A DNA stretch of 64,000 bases from Glossina fuscipes (Eukaryota > Arthropoda > Insecta > Diptera > Glossinidae). Each line of letters starts with the position of its first letter. Positions within the stretch are counted from its first letter, which is position 1. Positions 1 through 13,000 of the stretch are shown here, piece by piece. Under the pieces are notes generated by a model. That model saw only the letters and a list, made by a program, of their open reading frames with translations, ran no database searches and was not told the origin of the DNA. A program made the translations under genes and the position numbers. Where the stretch lies: contig NW_023998416.1 in NCBI RefSeq assembly GCF_014805625.2, forward strand, positions 15,727,556-15,791,555. The letters run 5' to 3'.

Positions 1-40
1 TGTGTGTTTGTATATATGCGCGCGTGTACAAACAAAGAAT

Positions 41-50
41 NNNNNNNNNN
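41..50. other. Assembly gap of 10 N
   Basis: Ten N bases near the window start, inside TATG and CG-type simple sequence. There is too little flank to judge the overlap. Confidence 0.97.
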
Positions 51-1200
51 TATAGGAAATAGTGTAAAATATCAACATATAGGTATGTATGTATGTACGC
101 ATTCACATCTCTCTGCCTAGGTTTATGTCGATTTGCGCTTACACATATACATACATGCATACATACATACATACGTATAAGCAGAGTGTAGGTATTCACT
201 CTCTTACACATGGATATAACTCAGTTATGCAAAATGCAACACTGTTTGGCCGAATTGAACTCAACTAAAAAAGACAAAATGTAACGAAGAGAAGAAGAAG
301 GGGTTATAAAGATGATTATGATGATGACGACAAGAGCCAACTACTTGAACAGTGAATGCAAATACACAAAAACCAAAGCGACGTACATATGTACAAACAT
401 CAATTTGAGCTGAAATTGCAATCAGGATAAATAAAACTTTTATTCTACTTTAACCCTTTGGTATACAACGAATTGTAGCAAAAAAAAAAAAAAAAAAAAA
501 TTTTAAAAAGGAAGCTATACGTTTTCATCAGGTCCTACACAACCATCTGGTAAGGTGTGTGTATTACATTTCTGCGAATGTGTGTAGAAATTCAAAAGTA
601 CTTGAAATGGAGACCATCTATTATTATACCCATCAGTTTAGAATCATTTTCTAAATCAATTTAGCCATGCACATCCATCTGTCTGCTTAATATATCTGTC
701 TACTAACCGTTATGCTCAACTGTAGTTCCTAATTTTCAAGTTATTTTGATGAATGCTGTTATATTGACATGTTTTGACCCAATTATAAAAATAGACTGGA
801 CAATCGCTTTCCATATACCGTGTTACTTTAAAGAAGTCGCTTTTTATTTGCATCATTGCACATTTTTATACTTGAACTGCATTAGTCGATTTTTCGGGTA
901 TAGAGCATTTATAATCAAAAGAGGTAACAACAAAATTAACTTAATTAACAAAATTTAAAGTATATTGATTCATGGAAGGGTTCTTATGACAAGTCAACCG
1001 TTACATGGGAGAACAAAATATAATTTCCAATAGATTAGGAAGAAGAGGAATTATATTAGGCGCAGTGATGAAGGATCTTTAAGGATCGGCCTTGCCCAAA
1101 AAACTACTGTATTATTTAAATCGATATATTCCTATTATTATACTAGAGAAATAAATTCTAGAAGTAAAAGTAATAGGATGAGCAATAGCAATCTAAAATT
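51..1200. other. Non-coding, simple-sequence rich
   Basis: Contains CATA/TATG runs near 80-180, GATGAT/GATGAC near 305-330 and the poly(A) at 480. I see no gene. Confidence 0.6.
480..500 (+). repeat. Poly(A) tract
   Basis: Run of about 21 A, followed by T and A runs. No retroelement is recognisable upstream. Confidence 0.9.
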
Positions 1201-1207
1201 GTTGCCT

Positions 1208-1790
1208 CTATATATTTTTAAAGAGTAGCTTAAGAGGTTTGCCCAGCGCTTTAATAAAGTTGAATATTTTACTTATATTTAATATGTCCATAGAGTTGGA
1301 TGCTCCGAAAATGAGTTCGAATATTGGAAAGATTTTGTAGTCTACTTCTTCTTTTAAACTTCTAAAAAATTGTAAATTAATTTCACGTTTATACATCGCA
1401 TCCACAATGAGTCGAAAAATTCCCAACTCGTCGTACGCATTGCTTTAAGGCTTAGTATAAACATATTCGGAGGCAATCGGCAGCTTTAAGGCATGGTGGG
1501 AATATTTAGCCAAAACAATAGAAAGAACTGTAACTTCGTCAACAAAGGATTTCGACTTAGAACCTAATATATAAACATCTTCCGAAGACAAATAGAAGTC
1601 GAGTTAAAAACCAGGTTTGCAATAATGGATACGAATAATTATATTCTCATTTGACTTTTCTAATCATTTGCCTAAAAACTTACATAGTTAAGAAAATTTA
1701 AGTTCCCAAGGGGTTAATCTAGTTAACAAACATAATAGCTGTAAGCTCTCCTTCTCTTAAACATTGACGAAGATTTTTCTAATAAAAAAC
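1208..1790 (-). pseudogene. Decayed coding region of unknown identity
   Basis: One minus-strand frame stays coherent for about 190 codons with only five stops. From the start it includes PWELKFS, LCKFLGK, NENIIIRIHYCKPGF, DFYLSSEDVYILGSKSKSF, VTVLSIVLAKYSHHALKLP and then a fully open 75-residue C-terminal part (YDELGIFRLIVDAMYKRE ... FIKALGKPLKLLFKNI) ending in a stop at 1208. Composition is balanced, with Cys, Trp and Pro, unlike the low-complexity shadow frames elsewhere. I do not recognise the family. It could be an old gene copy, a transposon protein or another insertion. Confidence 0.45.
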
Positions 1791-2754
1791 TAGTAGCCAG
1801 CAAATAAACAAGAAAGACACACGACAATATATATATATGTACATACATATACTTGAGGCTTCCGAAAAAGCAAAATTCTAATTCAAGGCAATATCTACAA
1901 ACAATCCGTAAGCATGTAAAAATGTTAATTGAAAGCGTGCCAGATGACGGCCGATCGGGATCAGTGCTGTGTAGATTTTGAAACTGCTTCTGATAATTAA
2001 TTAAGGCAACATTTTTTGGAAATTTTTGCATCCACTTAGAATCTGTTGAATATGATTTCTTAGGCTTTTGATGTGTATTCCCGAGGATTATCATTGCATT
2101 CAGGAAAAATTCTTAAATTCATAATAATATTGTGTTTTACTTATCAGCAAGAAACCTTCAATTCTTCAATATTTGTAGCCATCAAACTCCAGTCAGAGCC
2201 GAATAATATCATAATGCAATTAACAGTTATAATAGTAGTTGGCTTATTAGCAACCATTTTGACGATCAAAATCTTTCGCAGACCATTTTCGACTCCTTTT
2301 ATCCTCTTCCATCATCAGTCAGTCATCCGCATGGCGCTAATTTTTACTGCAACTTTGCAAGGCTTCATTTTTATTCCTTTGATATATATAATAAAGAATT
2401 GTTAACTTTACCTGCCTCGAAATATCTAACAACGCAATATATTTCCGTCCACTAACAACAGCAACAGTAGCAACAGTAAAGTATGCATCTTCATTAAAAC
2501 GAAGATTTATGAAGAGACAGTAGTAAAGAGTGTTCAGAGAAAGATTTAACTTGTACAGCGGCAAGTGAAAAAGTTACATATGTATAAAAATCAATAAAGT
2601 TTTATATAAATTTACTGGCGGAGACATAACGAGGAAGCAACAGAACAAATTTATTTATTTATATGTAATTGCAAGCAGACGCGAATAAACACACATAGCT
2701 GTTAGCTATGTTGCATACCTAACGAAATCATATAAACGTTTCTGTATACACGTC

Positions 2755-2761
<7 letters not shown>

Positions 2762-2787
<26 letters not shown>
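2762..2787 (+). repeat. GA dinucleotide repeat
   Basis: About twelve GA units following a short TA run. Confidence 0.9.
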
Positions 2788-3585
2788 TGAGTGAGATACA
2801 ACAACTAAAAAGCAATAAAATTAAAGTAGAACCACCCTCGTTTTTGAAGGAAAGCTATTTTTATTTCCGTATAAAACCTGCTCGTTCAAAACATAATAAG
2901 GAATAGAAAGTAAGAATAATATTAAAAAAAAATTTACAACTATATAGCCGAACTGTTGAATGCACACAACACAACAGCTCGACATGATGATGCTCAAAAA
3001 TCAGACCAAAATAAATTGATGAAAAATATATGTATCCACTTATTGCGAATATATTTTTGAAGAGATGAGATAATTAATTTTCTCTTTGCGCATGCAGGTT
3101 CTTAAAAAAAAAAAAAAAAAAAAAAAGACACCCCTTACCCAAAATGGAAACCTGCTTTCCTTCCTATGTTTTTCACTTATTTTTCTCTTTAAAAATCAAA
3201 GCATCGTGTGCGCTCTCTTCCTTGCTATTTACGCGCTCACTCATTAAAAGTCCTTCAAAAAAAAAAAAAAAATTAACTGTAAAAATAGACTAAAAGGAGC
3301 TACAGGTTGTGCCGCAGAGCATTACACTCATACGCACATACACATACATACACTCATCACCTTATCCCCTCGATTTCCAATTTTCAAAATGGTAGCTCTA
3401 TCTAGTATATGATGTCCTTTATATTAATAAGTAAGGCTGTTGCTCTCGTATATTTATATGTATGTAAAGAGCACACAATGCCAATAACCGAAATTATATA
3501 CTCATACCACTTTAACATCTGCCCATAAGTATATGCAACTAAGTATTCTTCTATATAATCCACTGCAGGAAGAAATGCTTTTTTA

Positions 3586-3588
<3 letters not shown>

Positions 3589-3619
<31 letters not shown>
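3589..3619. repeat. AT dinucleotide repeat
   Basis: About fifteen AT units. Confidence 0.9.
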
Positions 3620-3623
<4 letters not shown>

Positions 3624-3754
3624 TGATACATATAAAGTGAATACATTGGTTGAATTCTCTGGTTTTTCCTATGTTCTCTTGAAATATATTATTCTATTTT
3701 TAGAATACACAAAAAGTATACAAACGTACATACAAAAAAACATCTTCCCCCAAC

Positions 3755-3758
<4 letters not shown>

Positions 3759-3790
<32 letters not shown>
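3759..3790 (+). repeat. Poly(A) tract
   Basis: Run of about 32 A, one of the longest in the window. The upstream sequence gives no recognisable retroelement. Confidence 0.9.
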
Positions 3791-3793
<3 letters not shown>

Positions 3794-4479
3794 TTATTTA
3801 TAATCCACGAAGACGCTTTTATATATTTGCACGTCTTTGACCAAAGGGGAAGGGGGTAGGTGGTGTCGAGCTTGGTGTATTCGAGTTCAATTACTTTTGC
3901 TATACCCAGACACAAGGAAATGTTTTATATTCTTAAGGGAATAAGGAAGCATTAAGGGATTATTGTGCAATATTCCACATCCCCTCCCGTCTTTCCACCC
4001 TCGGCCTTTCGCTTCATCTGAATTCATTACAATCGAGTAAAGATTTTGTGTAAACGTCCCACGACATTTTGATTACTTCTTTCTTTCTTGCATAATTTAT
4101 ACTCAATTTACCTGAAATAATATAAAATGTATTAAAATGTAAGAAAGAAATATCTCTTTTTCTCTCTGCATTAAAAATACACTTTAATTACATGTTAAGC
4201 ACATTGGTTTTTTTGTTCCATTCGCAACAATCAGTAGTTTACACTCCCATAAAGTATATCATTAGTTTCGATTAGATTGGAAATTTTGATGAAATCTATT
4301 CTACTTTATTTGCAAAATGCGTCTTAAACAAGGCACGAGGACATGCTTGTACCAAGGTTGACTCGTACCGTCCTTGTTATTATTTTAAGATTTTAGTCAG
4401 GCCCCGAGCGCACGGTTCAGAACGCACGGAATCTTTCAAAGAAAACTTAGTAATGAAAATATTTCAGACTTAAGCAGAG

Positions 4480-4682
4480 TGCCACTAGCCACTAGATCGG
4501 CTTCCTTTAAACTCTAGCCATTTTAAACAATTTTCTCTCTCGACTAGCAACTCAATGGTCGTGGGTTCAAATCTCAAGTGCGGTAAAGGTTTTACTAAAA
4601 CGAAAAGCCTTAGATGCTAGTGCTTTAAGTCTTAGAATTTATTGTCTGGCTAAATTTACAATAATAATAATAATAATAATAA
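4480..4682 (+). repeat. Possible tRNA-derived SINE, copy 1
   Basis: The sequence GGTTCAAATC at 4564-4573 fits the RNA polymerase III B-box of tRNA genes. About 85 bases further the unit ends in an AAT-repeat tail (4660-4682), a common SINE 3' end. The stretch around the B-box (TTCAAATC, CA, GTGCGGT) also occurs at 29.1-29.3 kb on the other strand. No clear A-box and no tRNA cloverleaf can be drawn. Confidence 0.35.
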
Positions 4683-4689
4683 ACAATTT

Positions 4690-7615
4690 TCCGCAGGCAA
4701 AAAATTGAGAAGAAAAACGTAGTAGTTCGGCAGAGGCCGAATCTCGCATTCGCACAACTATGTTTTTCGCATTCTACTCACCAAGTTCCTTTATTTCATA
4801 CCCATATCGATGGTATTATTAAGAAAAACTTAATTGCGATAGAATCACCCTACTTTTAGGCAGATAATTTATTTCATTTGAAAAATGTACCAAATACTTT
4901 TAAATATTCCGTCTTGTTTGCCTTATGTTAACCAAAAAGAAAATGAAAAAAAAATTAAATTTAATCACTTGTGACTTTGCGTGAGCATGGCAGTTGAATT
5001 CAGAGTACACTCCACTGCGCGCTTCTGCTCTGATCAATTTAGTCCATTTTTAATACTAGCGTGCGTGCAAAAACTTCAAATGTCTCTACCAAGTGTGAAC
5101 TTGATATCTTCATTTTTGCGACCGGGAGAGTACGAAAACAAAGACCACACAGACACACAGTCGAACAGGCATGACTTAATCAATTCAGAATTTCACGCTG
5201 ATCAAGAATATATACACTTTATAGGGTCTCTGAAGTTTCCTTTCGAGTGTTCCATACATTATGCAAAAAAAAAAAAAATGATTGTACCGCCAATTTTTCA
5301 GTGTCAGGTATAAAAATTGCACTTTTCGGAAGAGAGTGACAAAAATAAACTTTCATATGTTCTTAGCCATAATCTATGCACGATTCCTTTAACATTGTAT
5401 CGACCGATCGTTTATTACTATGTTTTTTAAACGTTATCAGGCTTTAAAAAAATTTTGAACTGAAAAAGACCGTAATAGATAAAATACTGAGAACACAAAG
5501 AAAGCCCACGAAACAGAGGCAATGCCAGGGGGAAACTGCAGACGAGCGGCCTGTCAGTAAAGTATCGAAACGATTACAATTTTCTTAGAATTGGTTTGCA
5601 AAACAAACATCAATAAGAGACCGCTTGATATTTTTGAGGGGATTAAAAAATATGTAGAAAAAAATGTAGCAAATGCAACGTGTTTTACGTCGAAACTTGT
5701 ACATATTCACTTAATTCAGTGGTGGACTAAATAATATGAAACGATAGCCGGCTCTGTGCAGTGAGATGAATATTTCTCATCATTTGGGCGAGTCATGTTG
5801 CACTCAGTCCGTTTTGGTGTGCGAAAATAGAAAGTAAGTGAGTAAGTGGCTTAAAAATTGGCGGAATTTCGCATTTTCAAATATCTGATTGCATCCGGTA
5901 TGAGCGACGCAAAAATTGACTAAATAAATAGTTGCTGGAAAGCGAGCTAATCGAGCAGTTGTAAAGCAAAAAAAAATGCAGCCCTCAAACTCTATACTGA
6001 ACGCCATTCCATTCAAAAATTTATTCATTCAGTCCCGCCCCCATGCAATAATCTGTAGACAATATTTCGAGAAATTAATACGCAAAAGCTTGTGAACTTG
6101 TGTACGTGTTGATAACTATAATACAATAATATTGAATCAGTTCCTCCACTAATAAATTGTAAAAACAAGCAAGATTTGCATGTAACAAGTGAGAAGAATA
6201 ACTTTTATTTAATCTGAATTGCTTTGAATGCACATCTCACGTGTTTGCTTAAAAAATAAAGCGAAGATATTTCGACAACCATGGACTGAAGAAGAGCTGA
6301 AGTTTAGACATAAACAGTTTGATATAAAAAAGTAATTAAGATCTGATTTTTTAAAACATATGCTAACCTCATAGTTTAAGGAAAGCGAAAGTACCAGTGA
6401 TAGGTTAACTAAAGATAGGCGAATTTTTGAGTTCAACTTATCAAACGTAATAAGAAAAAATTTTGATCTCATTGTTTTTTGATGAATGCATTTATTGGAC
6501 TACATTTGCAGTCCTTTGCGCTGCCATGTGTTGTAGACATTGCATTTCTTACATGTAGAATTGACATTGTGTTACTAGAAGGTACGTTACGAAGGTTACG
6601 ATAAGTAAAAAAATTAAGAGTTAAGTGTAAATGTAATGTCACAATCTTTTATGACAGTAGCGTGATGTTCAGGCGAGCGTGATTAAGCTCTTGAAGAATA
6701 TATTTATTCTCCGATATTCCTACGTTGAATAAAACCAGAGCAAAAAACGGTTATAAACCTAACGCTTTGACGAACAGTACACTAATAAGTTATGAGTACA
6801 GATGATCAAGCAGGCATGTACTTCTTCTGGATGAATATTTATGTCTTCGCTTTTACAGTTTGAAGGATAAATGCACATACACGCCTTTTCTTCCATAGGC
6901 AGATCTGCCATTTCTAATTATCTCCCTACAATATAATTATTTGACTTTGTTTTAAGCTCAAAAATTCGCTAAAATTATAATATGTTAAAATTGAAATATG
7001 TTTTCGCTTTTAATTGCTTTGACTAATACTGGCTGCATCGTCTAAAGTATGCCTTGCACCTAAAAATTTTGTACTTTGCACATATACTTATTCAGAACCT
7101 TAACTAAGAGAGGCTTTGATAGTAGTAGTAGCATTTTTGAAACAAAAATCAGGTTTTACAAAAATGTTTACATGTATGGATGGCGCATTTGCCAAACGGT
7201 TTAATTAGAAGATGAGGAAAGTGATAAGGTAATAAACTATTCAAAGTAAACATCATAAGAACATATTCCTATAAGCGTTGATTTTACAACTTAATTGATT
7301 GAGCTTTTGAGAGAAGGTCATATGGTATATGATCATTTTATTGAAGTAATTTTTCATCATATTATTCATCATTATTACTATTATTATTATATTTTTCTGC
7401 AAAAATTTGTTTAGGTTGCAGATTGACTTCTAGATTATGTAATTTAACTTTCAATGTCCAAATAAATTTTGGTTTTACGTTTCACAATCCTGCACTTGAA
7501 ATTTAAAAGTATAGCGCAAACGTTAGAAAAAGATTGCAAGCTTGAAAACATTTCCTAATATATTTCAAGAACTCATAAAAGACCAAACACATAGCAAGAT
7601 GACAGTCAACCATGA
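4690..7615. other. Non-coding apart from one dispersed repeat copy
   Basis: Near 4724-4745 the short inverted motif TTCGGCAGAGGCCGAATCTC recalls the opening of another fly repeat, but only over 20 bases. A hAT-like CAGTGGTGGACTAAATAAT at 5719 has no inverse partner. No gene seen. Confidence 0.5.
5115..5262 (+). repeat. Dispersed fly repeat, copy with GCTGATCAAGAATATA core
   Basis: The order ACAGACACACAG, AACAGGCATGACTTAATC, GCTGATCAAGAATATA and ACTTTATAGGGTC resembles a dispersed repeat I recall from Drosophila and other flies (GACAGACGGACATGGCT ... GCTGATCAAGAATATATATACTTTAT). The match rests on memory of that repeat, not on a search. It is non-coding. Confidence 0.5.
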
Positions 7616-7619
7616 TATA

Positions 7620-8235
7620 AATTGCGGTTTGAACAATTGAATAAGGCACCAACTATAAGGTTACTTGCCATATTTGAGCAGATACGACGAAATTCATGGT
7701 ATATCGAAGTAAGTATGAATGGCTGAGTCGTGATCGGACACACCTATATGTTTCAGGTGGTAACTGAGAAAATTATGACCCCTGTGGAAGCCGTGACTAA
7801 ACGTAGGTCGCTTCTTCTTATATCATAAAGGAAGATTTTATGAACCTTCCTGCTTGCCGTTGTCATGCACATTGCTTTTAATGGCAATCCTATTTTTTCT
7901 GCATCCAATACGTTACCAGCATATTAATATAGCGTCTTGGTACGCCAAAGAACGGTTTAGGGCTTCTTATAGTCCCTCGATCAGTCAACCCCTTCGTTGC
8001 CCTTAGCAGTCGAAAGGCCAGGGACCCGTATTACGTGCACAACATTATGCCTGCCCAGCTCATTCAGTGTTTGAAGGCACACTAACATAAGTCTAAATGT
8101 TATCATTCCCCCTTTTGGGAAATTTAAGACGGCTTAATTGTCGGTGGAAATGCAGATCAGCTCTCTTCCGCACTGCCCTCCTAAGCATTCAGAGGCATAT
8201 GCGGCGATTACATAACCTTCGGCTTGAAATATAGA
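7620..8235 (-). pseudogene. Non-LTR retrotransposon relic: RNase H domain and C-terminus
   Basis: The minus-strand frame around 7980-8150 reads ICISTDN, then LQTLNELGRHNVVHVIRVPG, then STAKGNEGVD. This matches the retroelement RNase H pattern: an SDSQ-type first Asp, the LNxLGxxNxVxLxWVPGHxGxxGNExAD block and the final Asp. The His of the PGHxG motif is Leu here, and an in-frame stop follows DN, so the domain is dead. Further along, after frameshifts, SDLRLVTASTG resembles the conserved segment after RNase H. The family is probably of the jockey/I type that carries RNase H. The remainder of ORF2 was not found. Confidence 0.7.
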
Positions 8236-8239
8236 GGGA

Positions 8240-9549
8240 CTATAATACATGCGTATACGCATAATATATTTTAAACCATAGTCGAGTTAATAATAAGTTG
8301 ATAAAAAGAAAATCTCCTTTAGACATTCGAATAATGTGTTTAAATGAAAATATATATGTACAGACTAGTATATTTTATGATATTTATGATCGGGGATATT
8401 CCATTGATATGGCCTTCTGAAAACACGTGTAACATTCACAATTAATGACAACATTTTATTTCAATTTATTCCAAATCAGTTGTCCGTCCATAAATGAAAA
8501 TGTCAGATAATAATTCGCATCTGAAAAGATTGATCTTTCGTAATTGACTTGTAATGCTAGACCAAATTTTTACGTAAAATTTTCTTTTATATACAATTGT
8601 CGCAAAACTCAATTTGAAATCTGCTTAATGTGGAAAACGATTTGAAAGTACCTTATAGACAGTCATTATATTTCAAATAATCACATTTTCATAACTTAGC
8701 TCGATGACTAATAATTATCAATATCAGTTTTCTGTCCAAATAAAAATTGAATAGGATACAAAACCGAAATAACTTGATTGATTCATTTCCCCGAAGTCAA
8801 GATGACCTAAATCATTCGTCGAAATTTCTGCTACGTCTCTAAAAATCCTCCCAACGCGAATTTAATTTTTTCATAAGGTTGCTGGGCTAACAAATATATA
8901 TATATTTATGAAAAGATATGTGTTGGAAAAACATAAAAAAATTGCTGTCATTTTCTTTTCCTTAACACTTCGATTGGTGTGAATTATAAACAGAAGCAAA
9001 CAATGAATGCATTAGATGACTCACAATGCATACAAAAGTAAGTCCATTCATACAAATGATTAAATAAAAAGCGAACAAATCTTTAACATATTGTTTGCAT
9101 GTCATTAAAAAAAAACCGTCAATTAATGGATTTATTTCCTACCAGTCAACAAGAAGAAAAGTTTGTATTGATTAATTGTATAACTGTATATAAAAACAGT
9201 TCTATGCATATTAAAACAACCTCTAGATAATGATTAATTTATGCACATATACACCATATACGTAGGTAATAAACTTTATTCGTTCACTTTGCTTTACCTC
9301 CATAAGAAAATTTCTGATTTTATTTGTTTTGCAAATGAAATTCAAAACTTTATTGTTATTAAGTTTTATTAAAATTTCTTTTTTCCTCGCTTTATTCATT
9401 ATTTTCATAGTCAACGTATCCACTTTGTGCTTAGCTAAGTTAGGAATAGTCAGTAATACAATTTTATTATATCATCCATCAATGGGTGCACAATAGTTTT
9501 ATTGGCCGCTTTGGAGCCGCCACCAATAACCTCGAAATATGTTAATGAT
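8240..9549. other. Non-coding, A+T-rich
   Basis: Only short A+T-rich frames with no similarity I can recognise. Confidence 0.55.
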
Positions 9550-10026
9550 GTTTTTGTCGCGTTCTATATAGAATTTCAATATAAACTTCGATAAAAACGC
9601 TAGAGGACTTATACATAAGTAGTATTTCTAACTTGGCTTCACTTTCGCAAAACATATGATTCCTTTAATTTGAAACGAAAAAATAACATAAATGAAATTA
9701 ATGAGTGCAAAAGTTCCACTTATCTTAATAGTGAAGAAAAAATAAAGTGAAGTTCGTTAAATATAAATATTTATGATTTTTTTTATCTAAATATTTTTTT
9801 CATAGGGCAAGTTTTTTCCCTTGTCTTTTTCTAGTTTTCTTTCCCTTTTTCCTGTTCTCCCCGCGCTCATTATTTTGTAATAACACATGTTTTTGTTTTT
9901 GTCATTGACATAATTATTTCTACTTGGCGTCATTTATAAATTCCGCACAAGTTGTATAAAACTGAAAAAATTCTATATAGAATTAAATTTCTATTGCGTA
10001 TTCTATATATGGAGCGCGACAAAAAC
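9550..10026. mobile_element. MITE-like element with inverted terminal repeats
   Basis: The left end (GTTTTTGTCGCGTTCTATAT) recurs inverted at the right end (10001-10026, which reads on the other strand as GTTTTTGTCGCGCTCCATAT). Inside, the palindrome TTCTATATAGAATT occurs near both ends (9562-9575 and 9971-9984). The ~475 bp interior has no open frame. This fits a non-autonomous DNA transposon. The superfamily and target-site duplication could not be determined. Confidence 0.55.
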
Positions 10027-13000
10027 GCCACTTTTATAGACTTTTTACTAGTTTGAGTAATTGATTAAAGTAAGCCATATTCGACACCTCAGCCGTGAAG
10101 GGACTTCTTACCGAGGCGCCAAAACTGAGATGAAAATCATAGCAAAAAAAGCAGGATTCAAGTTCGGAATAATATCAATATGCTTCAGAACCTCCAACAG
10201 GTGCTATGGCTGGAATGTTTGAAAATTTTCTAAACGTGCAGAGGTAAAATGATGCAGAGCGATCATATGGCACCTCTCAACTTAACTTGAACTAATATCC
10301 ATCAATTGAATACGCTTAGAAGTGAATGTGGCTTTCTTTCTTTTTTGAAATGAATTTCGTAGGCGAGATATCCATGTAGTTTGCAATGCTCCTATCCGTA
10401 TTTTCCGCCGCATTGGATTTGGCAAAAAATGAAAAATATTAAAAAATTCACATAAGCCATGGAAGAGATGTATATCGACATAGTTGTGTGCGAAAGTCCA
10501 CTAGTCTTTAAAGCGAATACAAAATTTCTGAAAACTGACAGATGTTCATTAATTTTAACTCCTAAACGTGTGATTGCATATATTGCATCTTTTTTCATTC
10601 AAACTTAAATACATTTTGCTTATATTTTCAGTAAATTTTCTTAAACTAAGCATATTATATTCTGACATTTGTGGGCGAAAAGTGAACCAAATGATTGTCA
10701 CAGGCCTCTTAGATATTAACTTTACCCCACTACGAGAGTCCTCCAAAAAGCGGACAGTAGTTGAATCAGGTTAAGTCCGGGCTACACTGTAAAGCGTTAA
10801 AAAACCACCCGACTAAGATCTCTCAATATTTGCAAAGCTATTAAAATAGAGAGCCATCTGACGTTTTTGCGAGGGAACATGACACCTTTGCTTTACTCAT
10901 TTCCTAGTGAGAGAGCTCAGTTAGCCATGTTAAAGGAGTTGTGCTGATGCACCTTTCTATTCCTACCATAATCACGAAACAATATCGCATGTGCCAAAAG
11001 ACGAATCTTATTAATAAAATTGGATGCGGTCACTTTGTTGACTATTCCACTTGTTATATGTCAACCACATTTCAGCGCTGCTTGTCAAGCGAACTGATGT
11101 TGCTTTGCTTCAACAACAACACGCGGCTGGAAATTCGGTCCTTTTAACATTTCATTGTTGTGTGTGTCAAGGACCGCGCCGAGCTGCTTTTTGTGTCTGG
11201 CCTTATACAAATGATTTAAGAATGGTTTCTGGTTAATGGAGCGTTTTTAATGAAATACTTTTATTATTGCAATTTACAAAGCGGAAACCGGCTAACTACT
11301 TAACTACTTATGTGCTCGTGACGAAACATCTTCACTAGAAACGCCACGAATTCTTTTACAAGCCTGTGGGTCTTACCAAATTATTATGGTAATACATCGC
11401 GATTTTGTCAATTTTTTTTTTTTTTTGTTATATCCACAAGCTTCCGTCTTGTTATGATTAATATCATCAAAGTAATATCAATTTGAAATCATCATCGCAG
11501 AAATAAACCACGAACTTTTGAATTCACTTAATAGATAAAATGATTTACTTTATGTGCCCATTCTAGAAAGGCAATGAAAAGTATTTTCAAATCATAAATA
11601 TTTAAATTTATTGTACACACTGCAAGCAAAAAGAACGTAGGACCTTTTTTTACGTTCTCGGCTGCCATGACATAGATTAATGACCCTGTGCACATTTAGA
11701 CTACCCTTCTTTAGAATATTATCCGTAATGATCATTAATCGGCGAATATTTCCCACTGCCCCATTTTTTCAATCTAACACAGAACTAACCGTTTAGCGTG
11801 CCCGGTAAGGTTTGCTCTCGACAAACACGTAGTCGATTTCAGTGGACATGAATTAGCGGATGTGTAGAACTGCAACTATTAAGAGGAATAACTCGCAAAA
11901 CGTTCAGATGAATACACATCTCTTTGACACTGGCATTGGAGATGGTAGATATTGAAAAATTGAAAAAAGCTATTAGACATGTTACAATCAATAAAATCGA
12001 CGGTGCAAAGGCCTCAAACATAGCAGAACAACAACGCAATACTGAAATAAAGTAAACTTCGACTATGAAAATGAACTTTTGAGAATATTTACAATTAAAA
12101 ATTTGGCGAATTAAGACAATATAAACTGAACAAAATCTTTCTGGAGATAATGGCACTAAAATAGCCGCAATAATTATTTTGGCCACAAAATTTGAAAAAA
12201 TCCTAACATTCAAATCAATTCAAATAATAAAGGTTTTTCTTTTTCTGAGGATTAACCATTTCCACTTAAAGATTAATTTCAAAGAAAGTATTTAAAAGGA
12301 TTTAACAAAAATTGCAGTACCAGTTAATTTATAAAAAAGATTTACACAGAGTGTAGACTTGTGGAAATTTATATTCTCAGAATTTACACTATCATAAAAG
12401 GGCAAAGAAAAGAAACATAAATAACGCACATGCAGCACATATATAAGAAAAAAATCAAAGAGTTCAGGTAACTAAAAATATCAAAACAGTATTCGTTCAG
12501 CTTAACACTAACGGTATTGAAATCCAAAGGATATTTTAGTACATAAGTCTTCTATGTTTAAAGCAAAGTAAAACTAACAAAAAAAAAAAAAAAACAGGGC
12601 ACAAATGTTGATATTCATATAGCTTAGATACAACTAAAATTTACATATAACAACAACAATACCAGCTCTTTATGAAAATGTTGATAGCGCAGCAAACTGA
12701 AAAAAAAAAGCATTGAACACAAAGAAAAACACTAAATCGTTTAAGAACATATTCCGCATAAAGCCAACACTACTAAAACTCTACGGCTATGGTTCATACA
12801 GATATATAAATATGCACTTATACATATGTAAAGTTCATCATGTTGAGGTTCAAACAGAGTTCAAAAATTGTGTAGGTTTTTACTCATTTTTCTCCAATCC
12901 GCTATAGGAGTTTATTTATTTGTTTATTTGATTTTTACATTTTGCGCGAATATAACAAAACAAAAGGAAACTGAAGAGAATTCTTGGTGTTTTTTATATA

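Larger units (their letters stand above)
1800..4479. other. Non-coding, no gene recognised
   Basis: Holds a 123-codon minus-strand frame (1723-2094) and a 110-codon plus-strand frame (2073-2405) that overlap at their ends. Neither resembles a known family, and the former ends in a hydrophobic, low-complexity half. The remainder is microsatellites and homopolymers. Confidence 0.5.

Noticed and set aside
1723..2094. 123-codon minus-strand frame just upstream of the unknown fossil
   Set aside because: The first third (YSTDSKWMQKFPKNVAL) is protein-like, but the rest is hydrophobic low-complexity sequence with a TA/CA repeat inside. I could not link it to a family or to the neighbouring frame.
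5719..6160. hAT-like start CAGTGGTGGACTAAATAAT with a possible partner near 6139
   Set aside because: The candidate partner CAGTTCCTCCACTAATAAATT is not the inverse of the start, and no transposase motif lies nearby.
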